A stretch of DNA of 64,000 bases from CBDBDZ01 sp965204215 (lineage in GTDB: Bacteria > Pseudomonadota > Gammaproteobacteria > Pseudomonadales > GM7GCV1), in contig CBDBDZ010000012.1 in NCBI GenBank assembly GCA_965204215.1, forward strand, positions 1-64,000, given 5' to 3'. A program made the position numbers and the translations under genes. The notes below the pieces were generated by a model. It was not told the DNA's origin. It saw nothing but the letters and a program-made list of their open reading frames with translations, and searched no databases. Shown here piece by piece: positions 29,739-38,156 of this stretch (positions are counted from its first letter, which is position 1; every line of letters begins with the position of its first letter).

Positions 29739-29754
29739 GTACAAATAATTGTAC
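29739..29754. promoter_or_regulatory. Palindromic operator in the dhaA/acyl-CoA ligase divergent gap
   Basis: GTACAA-ATAA-TTGTAC: perfect 6-bp arms around a 4-bp centre, midway between two divergent genes of one pathway. A dimeric repressor of TetR or GntR type would fit. No regulator gene lies next to it, so the protein is unknown. Confidence 0.45.
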
Positions 29755-29790
29755 AATTGAAAATTATATTAATAACTCCAGTCTATCATA

Positions 29791-31431
29791 ATGCTAAAGA
29801 ATTTCAATCAGTTCCCCCCCATTGACCAGGTAAATTATACCGTGCAAACGCCCTTGTCTTTTCTCAAACGAATTGTCAGCGTGCGACCTGAACAGCCTGC
29901 TGTAATTTATGGAACCCGACAATATACTTGGCGTGAATTTTCTAATCGTTGTCATTTATTGGCGTCGGCCCTTACCAAACTGAGTATTGAAAAAGGCGAT
30001 ACCGTTTCCATAATTGCAGCAAATACACCTGAAATGGTGGAAGCACATTTTGGTATTCCGCTAGCTGGTGCTGTTATCAATGCAATAAATATCCGCCTGG
30101 ATGCCGCTACCCTTGCCTATATTCTAACGCACAGCGACTGTAAATTATTAATTACCGACAGCCATTTTGCACCTGCAGTAAAGGCAGCCGTTGCTATGTT
30201 AGATACTCCTATCACTATTATTGATATTGTTGATACTCAGCATCCAGACACTCCTGATGTCAAACAATTAGGAACAATGAATTATGAGCAATTACTAGCC
30301 AGTGGAGACAGCGACTTTGCAGGCATTATGCCAACATCAGAATGGGATCCTATTGCACTGAATTATACCTCTGGAACCAGTGGCAAACCCAAAGGTGTTG
30401 TGTATCACCATCGCGGTAGTTACTCTATGTCACTGGGAACAATTTCGGCATGGAACATTCCACACAATGCCAAGTATCTTTACACCGTCCCTCTCTTTCA
30501 TTGCAATGGTTGGGGGCATGCCTGGACGCTAGCCGCTCAGGCCGGCACTATTGTTTGCAATCGTGAAATTAATGCCGATGTCATTTTTAAAGCGCTGATT
30601 GAACATCAAATCACCCACTTTGGAGCAGCCCCTATTGTGCTTTCCATGTTAGCCAATGCCGATAGCTCACTGCATGATGCTTTTCACAGACAGGTTAAAC
30701 ACCGTGTCGAAGTCATGACGGCAGGAGCGCCACCACCTTCTGAAGTGTTAAAGAAAACTGAAGCTCTTGGTTTTAACGTCACCCATGTTTATGGTTTAAC
30801 GGAAACTTATGGTCATGCCGTTATCTGCGAATGGCAGCCTCAATGGGATAGTTTTGATGACCAAAAGCGCGCTGAATACAAATCGCGTCAAGGCGTTGCT
30901 TTTCCAATGCTTGAAAGTGTTGAAATCGTCGATATCAACACAGGAGAGTACCTTCCGCACGATGGCGAATCCATAGGTGAAATCGTTTTTCGCGGCGACA
31001 TTTTAATGAAAGGTTACTACAAAGACCAGGAAGCAACTGACAAAGCCTTTGCCAATGGGTATTTTCATTCAGGCGACTTAGGTGTTATTCACCCTGATGG
31101 TTATTTGCAGATAAAAGACCGCCTGAAAGATATTATCATTTCCGGTGGCGAAAATATCTCATCGGTTGAGGTAGAATCGACCCTCTATCAATTTCCAGGT
31201 GTAGCGGCTGCAGCTGTAGTAGCGAACCCTGATGAAAAATGGGGAGAAGTTCCCCATGCCTTTGTGGAAATGATTGCAGGTCAAGAAGCCTGCAAAAAAA
31301 CTATCATTCAATTTTGCCGAGATAATATGGCACATTTTAAATGCCCTAAACACGTCACTTTTACTGAATTGCCCAAAACATCAACAGGCAAGATTCAAAA
31401 ATTTGAATTGCGTAAGATGCTTGACTCATAA
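29791..31431 (+). CDS. Acyl-CoA synthetase (AMP-binding, AlkK-like)
   Basis: 546 residues. ATP/AMP-binding signature YTSGTSGKPKGVVYHHRG, then YGLTETYGH, GYFHSGDLGVIHPDGYLQIKDR and LPKTSTGKIQKFELRK with the catalytic lysine. The sequence fits the medium-chain fatty acyl-CoA ligase (AlkK) group. It activates a carboxylic acid with ATP and CoA for beta-oxidation. Divergent from the dehalogenase gene; 54 bp upstream of the acyl-CoA dehydrogenase gene on the same strand, and very probably in one transcript with it. Confidence 0.92.
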   Translation: MLKNFNQFPPIDQVNYTVQTPLSFLKRIVSVRPEQPAVIYGTRQYTWREFSNRCHLLASALTKLSIEKGDTVSIIAANTPEMVEAHFGIPLAGAVINAINIRLDAATLAYILTHSDCKLLITDSHFAPAVKAAVAMLDTPITIIDIVDTQHPDTPDVKQLGTMNYEQLLASGDSDFAGIMPTSEWDPIALNYTSGTSGKPKGVVYHHRGSYSMSLGTISAWNIPHNAKYLYTVPLFHCNGWGHAWTLAAQAGTIVCNREINADVIFKALIEHQITHFGAAPIVLSMLANADSSLHDAFHRQVKHRVEVMTAGAPPPSEVLKKTEALGFNVTHVYGLTETYGHAVICEWQPQWDSFDDQKRAEYKSRQGVAFPMLESVEIVDINTGEYLPHDGESIGEIVFRGDILMKGYYKDQEATDKAFANGYFHSGDLGVIHPDGYLQIKDRLKDIIISGGENISSVEVESTLYQFPGVAAAAVVANPDEKWGEVPHAFVEMIAGQEACKKTIIQFCRDNMAHFKCPKHVTFTELPKTSTGKIQKFELRKMLDS

Positions 31432-31485
31432 TTAGTAATCAAATTCTTCTAAAAACCACCAAACACTCCACTTAACGACACCAAT

Positions 31486-33294
31486 ATGAGCACTCCCTAC
31501 AAAGCCCCTCAACAAGACATGTTATTTGTAATGAATGAATTATCGGGGCTACCAGACTTAGCCTCGTTACCCATATTTGAGGAAGTAACACCCGACGTAG
31601 TCGAAGCCATTGTCAACGAATCGTCCAAATTAGCAGAAGAAGAAGTTGCACCGTTAAACTGGAATGGTCATTTAGAAAAAGTCCGTTTAGATGACAATAA
31701 TAACGTCGTCAGTGCCAGTGGTTTTAAGAAAGCCTTTAAAGCCTTTGCCGAGTCGGGCTGGGCCTCACTGAATGCAGACCCCAAATATGGCGGTCAAGGA
31801 ATGCCTGAATTATTGCAAGTCACCTTAGTGGAAAACTGGAATGCTGCCAGCATTTCTTGGGGATTATGCCCATTGCTGTCACAAGGTGCTATTGAAGCCA
31901 TAACCGCCAAAGCCAGTGACGAGTTAAAAGCAACTTATTTACCAAAAATGATAATGGGTCAGTGGTCTGGAACCATGAATTTGACCGAACCACAGGCAGG
32001 TACAGATTTAGCTTTAATTAAATCTACCGCCACCCCTGCTTACGACAAGCAAAATGGCGAACATTACCGAATTAGTGGACAGAAAATTTTTATCACGTGG
32101 GGTGAACACGATATGACCGATAATATCATCCATTTGGTTTTGGCTCGCCTGCCCGACGCTCCTGCGGGTGTAAAAGGTATTTCGCTTTTCATTGTTCCCA
32201 AGTTTTTAATTAATGAAAACGGTAGTCCAGGCAAGCGCAATGATGTAAAAGCCATTGCGTTAGAAGAAAAAATGGGCATTCATGCCAGCCCGACCTGTGT
32301 TATGAGCTTTGGTGATAACGGTGGTGCAATCGGTTATTTAGTTGGCGAAGAAAACGCTGGGCTAGCCTGCATGTTTGTGATGATGAACAATGCCAGATTG
32401 GGTGTGGGTATTCAGGGCATAGGTGTTTCTGAGCGCGCCTACCAGCATGCGCGCGACTATGCCATGCAGCGCGTTCAAAGTATTGCACCTGGAGCAAACC
32501 AATCAGGTACCATTATTAAACATCCGGATGTTCGCAGAATGCTGTTAACCATGCGCTCGCTGACCGAAGCTGGCAGAGCTCTCGCCTACAGCGCGTACAG
32601 CAGTGTCGATTTACAACATCATGGTGTTGATCAAGAAACCCGCAATTACCACAAACAACGCGCGGCATTACTTACTCCTGTTGTAAAAGGCTGGTGTACT
32701 GAATTTGCGCAAGAAGTTACTTCTATCGGTATTCAAATCCATGGAGGCATGGGTTTTGTCGAAGAAACCAAAGCAGCTCAACTTTATAGTGATGCGCGAA
32801 TACTACCCATTTATGAAGGTACCAACGGCATTCAAGCCATGGATTTAATAGGGCGCAAAACCTTATTTGATTCAGGTGTGACAAGTGATGCTCTCAATGC
32901 TGAAATTCAGTTAGTTATTGATGCAGCAAAATCTGACTCTTCACTATCAACATTAGCCGAGAGTATGCAACAAGCTCTGAACAGTTTGATGGATAGTAAA
33001 CAATTTATAATAAATGCGGGCAAAGGCGATGCATTTTTTGCAGGTTCTGTTGCCTACAGTTATCTAATGTTATCGGGTTATATTTGTGGTGGTTGGAAAA
33101 TGCTGCAAGCGGCTACAATCGCAAATAACAAACTGCAAAGCTCAGATAATACTTATAGCAAAGCGTTTTTACAAACAAAAATCCATACCGCCAAATTCTA
33201 TATGACTCAAATTTTGCCGCGTTATTTGGGTTATGCCCAAATGATACTGGCAGGCAGCGAAGACATTATGACACTTGAAGAAGCATTATTTTAA
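31486..33294 (+). CDS. Acyl-CoA dehydrogenase (long form)
   Basis: 602 residues, the large acyl-CoA dehydrogenase type with a C-terminal extension. Conserved blocks: GGQGMPELLQ, MNLTEPQAGTDLALIKSTA, ISGQKIFITWGEHD, NNARLGVGIQGIGVSERAYQHARDYA, QIHGGMGFVEETKAAQLYSDARILPIYEGTNGIQAMDLIGRK. The catalytic base is expected in YEGTNGI. It performs the first oxidation of acyl-CoA with FAD. It is downstream of the AlkK-like ligase. Its stop codon TAA is the first base block of a family C repeat. Confidence 0.94.
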   Translation: MSTPYKAPQQDMLFVMNELSGLPDLASLPIFEEVTPDVVEAIVNESSKLAEEEVAPLNWNGHLEKVRLDDNNNVVSASGFKKAFKAFAESGWASLNADPKYGGQGMPELLQVTLVENWNAASISWGLCPLLSQGAIEAITAKASDELKATYLPKMIMGQWSGTMNLTEPQAGTDLALIKSTATPAYDKQNGEHYRISGQKIFITWGEHDMTDNIIHLVLARLPDAPAGVKGISLFIVPKFLINENGSPGKRNDVKAIALEEKMGIHASPTCVMSFGDNGGAIGYLVGEENAGLACMFVMMNNARLGVGIQGIGVSERAYQHARDYAMQRVQSIAPGANQSGTIIKHPDVRRMLLTMRSLTEAGRALAYSAYSSVDLQHHGVDQETRNYHKQRAALLTPVVKGWCTEFAQEVTSIGIQIHGGMGFVEETKAAQLYSDARILPIYEGTNGIQAMDLIGRKTLFDSGVTSDALNAEIQLVIDAAKSDSSLSTLAESMQQALNSLMDSKQFIINAGKGDAFFAGSVAYSYLMLSGYICGGWKMLQAATIANNKLQSSDNTYSKAFLQTKIHTAKFYMTQILPRYLGYAQMILAGSEDIMTLEEALF

Positions 33295-33366
33295 CCCAAA
33301 TTATGCATTAGAAATTATAGCGAAGGCAAAAATGGCAATAAAGACAGTAGCTCGCGCAAGAAAAAA
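33292..33366 (+). repeat. Dispersed repeat family C, copy 1
   Basis: Begins TAACCCAAATTATGCATTAG, then GAAATTATAGCGAAGGC and AGTAGCTCGCGCAAG, closely matching the left half of 37086-37263. The right inverted end is absent. It abuts the acyl-CoA dehydrogenase stop codon. The rest of the gap to 33494 holds the tentative promoter below. Confidence 0.65.
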
Positions 33367-33423
33367 ATTGTTTGAATCGACGAGCCTATTTTTTACTTTT
33401 TTCAAAAAGTTTCATAAAAATAG

Positions 33424-33453
33424 TTGACTTATGAAAAATAAGCATGCTACCTT
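33424..33453 (+). promoter_or_regulatory. Tentative promoter of the propeller lipoprotein gene
   Basis: -35 TTGACT (33424-33429) with 18-bp spacing to TACCTT (33448-33453). The -10 is weak. If real, transcription starts near 33460, which supports the ATG at 33495 over the one at 33444. Confidence 0.35.
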
Positions 33454-33494
33454 ATAAAAAGTATTTTTTAATTAATTTAACGGTGAAGAATATT

Positions 33495-35936
33495 ATGGCT
33501 AAGGCTAATATCCTCTTTCTTTTTTTTGCATCTTTGTTTTTTTTGGTCTCTTGTGATAGCAGCACTCGCTCCAGTAGTCCTGCTTCCAGCAATACTCCAA
33601 TCGCCACAAACACTGCTCTGGCATTTACTACAGCAAACCGCACCACTGTTCTTGAAAATAATACAGCAACCAATTTTATAGCATCAGTAACCGATAATAA
33701 CTCTGTCACTTTCGCTATTAGCGGCGGAGCCGACCAACACCTGTTTAGCATTGACTCTCAAAGTGGTGTTCTATCATTCAACACTGCACCTGACTATGAA
33801 ATGCCTACTGATGTTGATACAGATAACAATTATTTGCTGGAAATCAGTGCAGATGACGGCAATGGCGGTTTTGTTACTCACTCACTAACAATAACTGTCA
33901 ATGATGAATCCTTATTGCAATTACAAGTCAGTTATCCGACAGCTAATGCCAATTTGGGTGGCGGAGTAATACAGACCGTCGTCACTGGCAATATTATCGA
34001 TGTTGAAGGCGGCATAATCGAATTGGACAGTTTTGATCAAATTACCGTTAACGGTGTTCAAGCCTCTATTACCGATATAGACGGATTGCGTTGGGCCGCC
34101 AATATTCCTGTGGAAAATGGTGATAATACATTGACCATCGAAATAAACTCAGCCGATGGGGAAACTTTACATACAGTGAGTCAAAAACTGACCAATCAAA
34201 TGAATTTAATTAATCCAAACAATGTGATTTTTGACGACGTTCGCAATCGCTATCTGTTTATAGATTCTGGTCTCGATGCACTATTTGCGCTGGATTTATC
34301 ATCGTCTACCCCAACCAGAACGCTGATCTCTAATGGCAATAGGGGCTCAGGGATAAATATATCCTTCCCCATTGATATTGCCCTGGATAACAATCGTATT
34401 TTAGTAGTAAGCAGCTTCCCTGATGGAATCTATGCCATTGATTTGGAAACTGGAGACCGATCACTTATTACTGACAATAATACAGGAACAGGCACTACTC
34501 TTTTTTGCCCCACTGCTATTGCAGTACAAAGTAATACTCGTGCATTAATTACAGATCAATGTCGCGATGCATTATTTGCAGTGGATTTGTCGACAGGTAA
34601 CCGAACCATTATTTCCGGCAGTAGCACTGGTAGCGGTGTGGAACTAAATAATCCATCAGATATTGCCATAGATAGCTTCAATAATCGCGCACTGGTAACC
34701 AATTCATTTTTCCCCGATTCACTATTTTCCATTGATTTGAACACTGGTAATCGAACCATTATTTCGGGCGATACTACAGGTACAGGTACTACTTTTTTTA
34801 ACCCTGCTGGTGTTGCACTAGATGCTGACAATAACCGGGCTATCGTCATTGATTCGTCTCGCAATACATTATTTGCTGTCGATTTGGATACTGGTAACCG
34901 CACCATTATTTCCAGCAGTAGCACGGGTATTGGTACTACCTTTGCTAACCCAGTTAAAATAGCACTGGATGTAACCAGTAATCGTACTGTCGTTGTTGAC
35001 ACTTCCAGGGATGTACTATTTGCAGTAGATTTAACCACTGGTAACCGAACAATTGTCACGACCAATCGTATCGGTTCCGGTATTGAATTTCAAAATCCTT
35101 CAGGTATTGCCATTGACAACATCAACAATCAGTTACTGATAACTGACTCCAGCCTTGATGCTATTATCAGTGTCGATCTAAATACTGGCAATAGACGTAT
35201 ATTATCAGATGACGACTTTGGTACTGGCACTACTTTTTCAAATCCACAAGCGATTGTTGTTAATTCCGATAATAATCAACTACTGGTTGCCGACGATTTT
35301 CGCGGTGCTATCTTCTCAGTAGACCCTCAAACTGGTAATCGCACTATTACAGCCGATGCCAATACAGGTTCTGGTACTATTTTCTCCAACACTGAAGATA
35401 TAGTACTTGACAGCGAAAATAATCGAATCCTGGTATTGAAAGCATTCCCTGCCCGTGTGCTTGCCGTTGATCTGAGTAGTGGCATTACCGAGATTTTATT
35501 CAGTGCGGAAGATACAACCAATCTACCATGCTCCTCAGGTATGGCACTTACAACTACTGAGGTATTAATTTCAGATACTTGTATAAACGCTATCGCATTG
35601 GTAAATCTGGATACCGATGAAGTATCAATTATTTCGGATAGCAATACAGGTTTTGGACCTACCCATAATAACCCTGTCGATATTAGCCTTGGTAATGACA
35701 ATAACCACGCCTTGATTTTGAATTCATTCCCATCTTCTGTCATCGAACTTACTATCAGCAATCGAAACCGCACGGTAATTTCAGACAACAGTGTCGGTAC
35801 TGGTATTATCCCCGACTTTCCACAGGAAATGATTTTTGACCGTGAACACAATCGTCTATTTATTGTCGACAACCAGATGAATGCTATATTTGTAATTGAC
35901 CTTGACAGTGGTCAACGAGCAATCTTTTCCATATAA
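33495..35936 (+). CDS. Secreted lipoprotein with cadherin-like domain and 12 propeller-type repeats
   Basis: 813 residues from ATG 33495 (MAKANILFLFFASLFFLVSC). The lipobox LVSC makes it a lipoprotein; an in-frame ATG at 33444 would put extra residues before the signal peptide. A cadherin-like domain follows (TVLENNTATNFIASVTD...DEMP...LEISADDGNGGFVTHSLTITVND, about 35-135), then a short beta domain, then about 12 repeats of about 47 residues built on LFAVDL.TGNRTIIS..STG.GT.F.NP..IA.D..NNR.LV.D. This is the pattern of NHL/SMP-30-like beta-propeller blades, perhaps two six-bladed propellers. The function is unknown; binding of ligands or surface contacts is a guess. Asp and Asn are frequent, so calcium binding is possible. 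Confidence 0.8.
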   Translation: MAKANILFLFFASLFFLVSCDSSTRSSSPASSNTPIATNTALAFTTANRTTVLENNTATNFIASVTDNNSVTFAISGGADQHLFSIDSQSGVLSFNTAPDYEMPTDVDTDNNYLLEISADDGNGGFVTHSLTITVNDESLLQLQVSYPTANANLGGGVIQTVVTGNIIDVEGGIIELDSFDQITVNGVQASITDIDGLRWAANIPVENGDNTLTIEINSADGETLHTVSQKLTNQMNLINPNNVIFDDVRNRYLFIDSGLDALFALDLSSSTPTRTLISNGNRGSGINISFPIDIALDNNRILVVSSFPDGIYAIDLETGDRSLITDNNTGTGTTLFCPTAIAVQSNTRALITDQCRDALFAVDLSTGNRTIISGSSTGSGVELNNPSDIAIDSFNNRALVTNSFFPDSLFSIDLNTGNRTIISGDTTGTGTTFFNPAGVALDADNNRAIVIDSSRNTLFAVDLDTGNRTIISSSSTGIGTTFANPVKIALDVTSNRTVVVDTSRDVLFAVDLTTGNRTIVTTNRIGSGIEFQNPSGIAIDNINNQLLITDSSLDAIISVDLNTGNRRILSDDDFGTGTTFSNPQAIVVNSDNNQLLVADDFRGAIFSVDPQTGNRTITADANTGSGTIFSNTEDIVLDSENNRILVLKAFPARVLAVDLSSGITEILFSAEDTTNLPCSSGMALTTTEVLISDTCINAIALVNLDTDEVSIISDSNTGFGPTHNNPVDISLGNDNNHALILNSFPSSVIELTISNRNRTVISDNSVGTGIIPDFPQEMIFDREHNRLFIVDNQMNAIFVIDLDSGQRAIFSI

Positions 35937-36074
35937 GAACCATTGCATTAGGCATCCTGCCTATGTAACTGGGGTCGTATTAGAAAAATCCGGTTTTTCA
36001 ATACTCTCAAGGAAAATAAGCGAGAGTATGGCAATGAATGGTTCGTCTATCGGTTGCATGATGCTACCTAAAGC

Positions 36075-37025
36075 CTATCTGGCGTACTCATCTGTAGTCT
36101 TCACTAATGCTTCGGCAATACCTGGTTCATCAAAGGCATGACCTGCGTCTGGAATAATTATAAAATTTGCGCCAGGCAGTACTTTATGTAAATCCCACGC
36201 AGTTGCCATTGGTGTGCATACATCATAGCGCCCTTGTATGATGGTTGTGGGTATGTCTTGCAGTTGTCTGGCATGGTCAATTAACCAATTATCGGTTTCA
36301 AACCAGCCACCGTTGATAAAATAATGACACTCTATACTCGCAAAGGCAATAGCAAACTGTTCACTACCAAAATACTCTATTTGCGCCGGGCGTTGCAATA
36401 AGTTGATGGTGCTGCCCTCCCATCTGCTCCACGCTTTTGCCGCTTCAATTTGTTGCGATTTATTCGTTCCTGTCAGGCGCTTGTAGTAAGCACTCATTAA
36501 ATGATGCCGCTCATTGACAGGAATGGGCTCAATAAATTTTTCCCATTCATCTGGAAACAGCCTCGAAGCACCACATTGATAGAACCATTCGAGTTCAAAA
36601 CGCCTGAGAGTAAAGATACCTCTTAACACCAATTCCGATACACGATCAGGGTGTTTAATGGCATAGGATAACGCTAAAGTGCTGCCCCATGAGCCACCGC
36701 ATACTTGCCATTGCTCAAAACCTAAATGCTGTCTTAGAAGCTCCATATCATCTACTAAATCCCAAGTAGTGTTATGTTCCAGCGATGCAAAAGGTTTACT
36801 TCGACCGCAGCCACGCTGGTCGAACAAAATAATATGATATTTTTCAGGATCAAAAACACGGCGTTGCATTGGGTTACAACCACCTCCTGGACCTCCATGT
36901 AAATAAACTGCTGGCTTACCACTGGGGTTACCGCATTGCTCATAGTAAATTTCATGCCCATGACTAACGCTGAGCATTCCCCAATCGCAAGCCTCAATGG
37001 GAGGATAAAGCTCTTTTTGTATCAA
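36075..37025 (-). CDS. pip: Proline iminopeptidase
   Basis: 316 residues of the alpha/beta hydrolase S33 family. It begins IQKELYPPIEACDWG after a TTG start at 37025 (GGAG lies 4 nt upstream); the next ATG would cut into the conserved N-terminus. Motifs: HGGPGGGCNP (oxyanion), FDQRGCGRSKP, nucleophile S112 in GGSWGS, and C-terminal IPDAGHAFDEPG with the catalytic histidine. It releases N-terminal proline from peptides in the cytosol. A hairpin with arms ATACTCTC/GAGAGTAT (36001-36029) lies beyond its 3' end, without a T-run. Confidence 0.93.
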   Translation of the reverse strand: MIQKELYPPIEACDWGMLSVSHGHEIYYEQCGNPSGKPAVYLHGGPGGGCNPMQRRVFDPEKYHIILFDQRGCGRSKPFASLEHNTTWDLVDDMELLRQHLGFEQWQVCGGSWGSTLALSYAIKHPDRVSELVLRGIFTLRRFELEWFYQCGASRLFPDEWEKFIEPIPVNERHHLMSAYYKRLTGTNKSQQIEAAKAWSRWEGSTINLLQRPAQIEYFGSEQFAIAFASIECHYFINGGWFETDNWLIDHARQLQDIPTTIIQGRYDVCTPMATAWDLHKVLPGANFIIIPDAGHAFDEPGIAEALVKTTDEYAR

Positions 37026-37085
37026 TGCTCTCCACCAGTGTTAAAGTTAAGAATAGCCAAAGACCAACGAACGGTAACAATTTTC

Positions 37086-37263
37086 AAACCAGGTTATGCA
37101 TTAGAAATTGTAGCGAAGGCAAAATGGCAATAAAAATAATAGCTCGCGCAAGAAAAATAAGCGGAAACATAACAGGGCTATGGCGAGCATTATTTTTCGA
37201 GCAAGCTGATGTTTTTGAAGTCATTTTTGGAAATAGTCGTTTTCTAATGCATAACCTGGGTTT
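37086..37263. repeat. Dispersed repeat family C, copy 2, with inverted ends
   Basis: The left end AAACCAGGTTATGCATTAG (37086) and the right end at 37241-37263 are inverted copies of about 22 bp with one indel. The interior carries GTAGCGAAGGCAAAATGGC and TAGCTCGCGCAAGAAAAAT, and a partly complementary CATTATTTTTCGAGCAAGC, so it could fold into a long hairpin. It looks like a MITE of about 178 bp. No clear target duplication. Its right end encodes the last 13 residues of the esterase at 37221-38156. Confidence 0.75.
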
Positions 37264-38156
37264 AAATTGGCTATTGCCTCAGCAATTATTTTCTGCGCCG
37301 CTTTTGTCGCTTCTTCATCATAAACAGAACCTGCTTCAATATTAACTTCACTGGGGGTGGCGTGATCAAAAGTGTGAGTAGCATTTTCAAAAACGAAGTA
37401 TTGGAAATAATCACGCATATCTTGATGCTCTTTTGCGTAATTAATACAAATTTGTTGATCGATATAGCGATCATTACCTCCTAAAAACATAGTAGTCGGA
37501 ATTTTAATATCCCAACGCTCCATACAAGTGCCATAAAAAAGAAAACTGTACTTTAGACCATCAAAACTGTTTGCTTTCCATTGCGCTAAACTTAAAGGCG
37601 GTTGCTGTCTGGAACCATACACCTGTGCCTGCCATAGCGTCATGGCACCATGAGAAAAGCCAGATAATATAATTTTATCGGTATCAATATAGTCCAATGT
37701 TTTAACATATTCGATGCTGGCAAACACATCGGCTGCTCGTTGCCAAGGTGTCATGGCAGTAAAGTTACAGGCATCGTCAGGGTTAATACCTCGGCCACTA
37801 TAACTGTCTATAGCCATCATTACTACCCCCATGGCGTTGTAAAAATTTGCCCAGTCTTGCTCGTGGCTCAATGTCGGTCCACTACAGCCATGAAAAAATA
37901 AAACCACAGGAAATTTCTCTACTTTACCGGGTTTGTAGATGCGGTCATATGGTCTTAGTTGTTGATTAATCGTTTCGATTGTCGTAAATTCAACATTTTT
38001 GATAGCATGTTGATAAGCCTCTTCCATAAATTGTAACAGACCTGCCCCATTAACGGCATTTTCAAGGTTTGCTTCCTGATTGGCTAATTGATTTGAATGA
38101 CAACCAGTTAAAATCATAAGCGTTACTATAGTGGTGATAAATATTACTTTCTTCAT
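37221..38156 (-). CDS. Lipoprotein alpha/beta hydrolase (dienelactone-hydrolase-like)
   Basis: 311 residues. Signal peptide with lipobox (MILTGCHSN), so it is a lipoprotein. The hydrolase core has FFHGCSGP (oxyanion), nucleophile Ser in SGFSHGAMT, Asp in LGGNDRYID and His in ENATHTFDH, in the order and spacing of dienelactone-hydrolase-type enzymes. Substrate unknown; an ester or carbohydrate ester is likely. The final residues NPGYALENDYFQK and the TGA are encoded by repeat family C, so the natural C-terminus is probably altered. One base separates it from the enolase-superfamily gene upstream, on the same strand. Confidence 0.85.
   Translation of the reverse strand: MKKVIFITTIVTLMILTGCHSNQLANQEANLENAVNGAGLLQFMEEAYQHAIKNVEFTTIETINQQLRPYDRIYKPGKVEKFPVVLFFHGCSGPTLSHEQDWANFYNAMGVVMMAIDSYSGRGINPDDACNFTAMTPWQRAADVFASIEYVKTLDYIDTDKIILSGFSHGAMTLWQAQVYGSRQQPPLSLAQWKANSFDGLKYSFLFYGTCMERWDIKIPTTMFLGGNDRYIDQQICINYAKEHQDMRDYFQYFVFENATHTFDHATPSEVNIEAGSVYDEEATKAAQKIIAEAIANLNPGYALENDYFQK

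Noticed and set aside
34556..35872. Two long open frames (169 and 181 codons) opposite the propeller lipoprotein
   Set aside because: They arise from the repeated sequence of the sense gene; their translations mirror the repeat period and show no independent features.
34250..35930. Regular repeats that might be a CRISPR array
   Set aside because: The period is about 141 bp, in frame, and encodes conserved blades; there are no unique spacers or cas genes.
36001..36029. Hairpin ATACTCTC/GAGAGTAT as a terminator for pip or the propeller gene
   Set aside because: No T-run on either side and a long loop; kept only as a remark.
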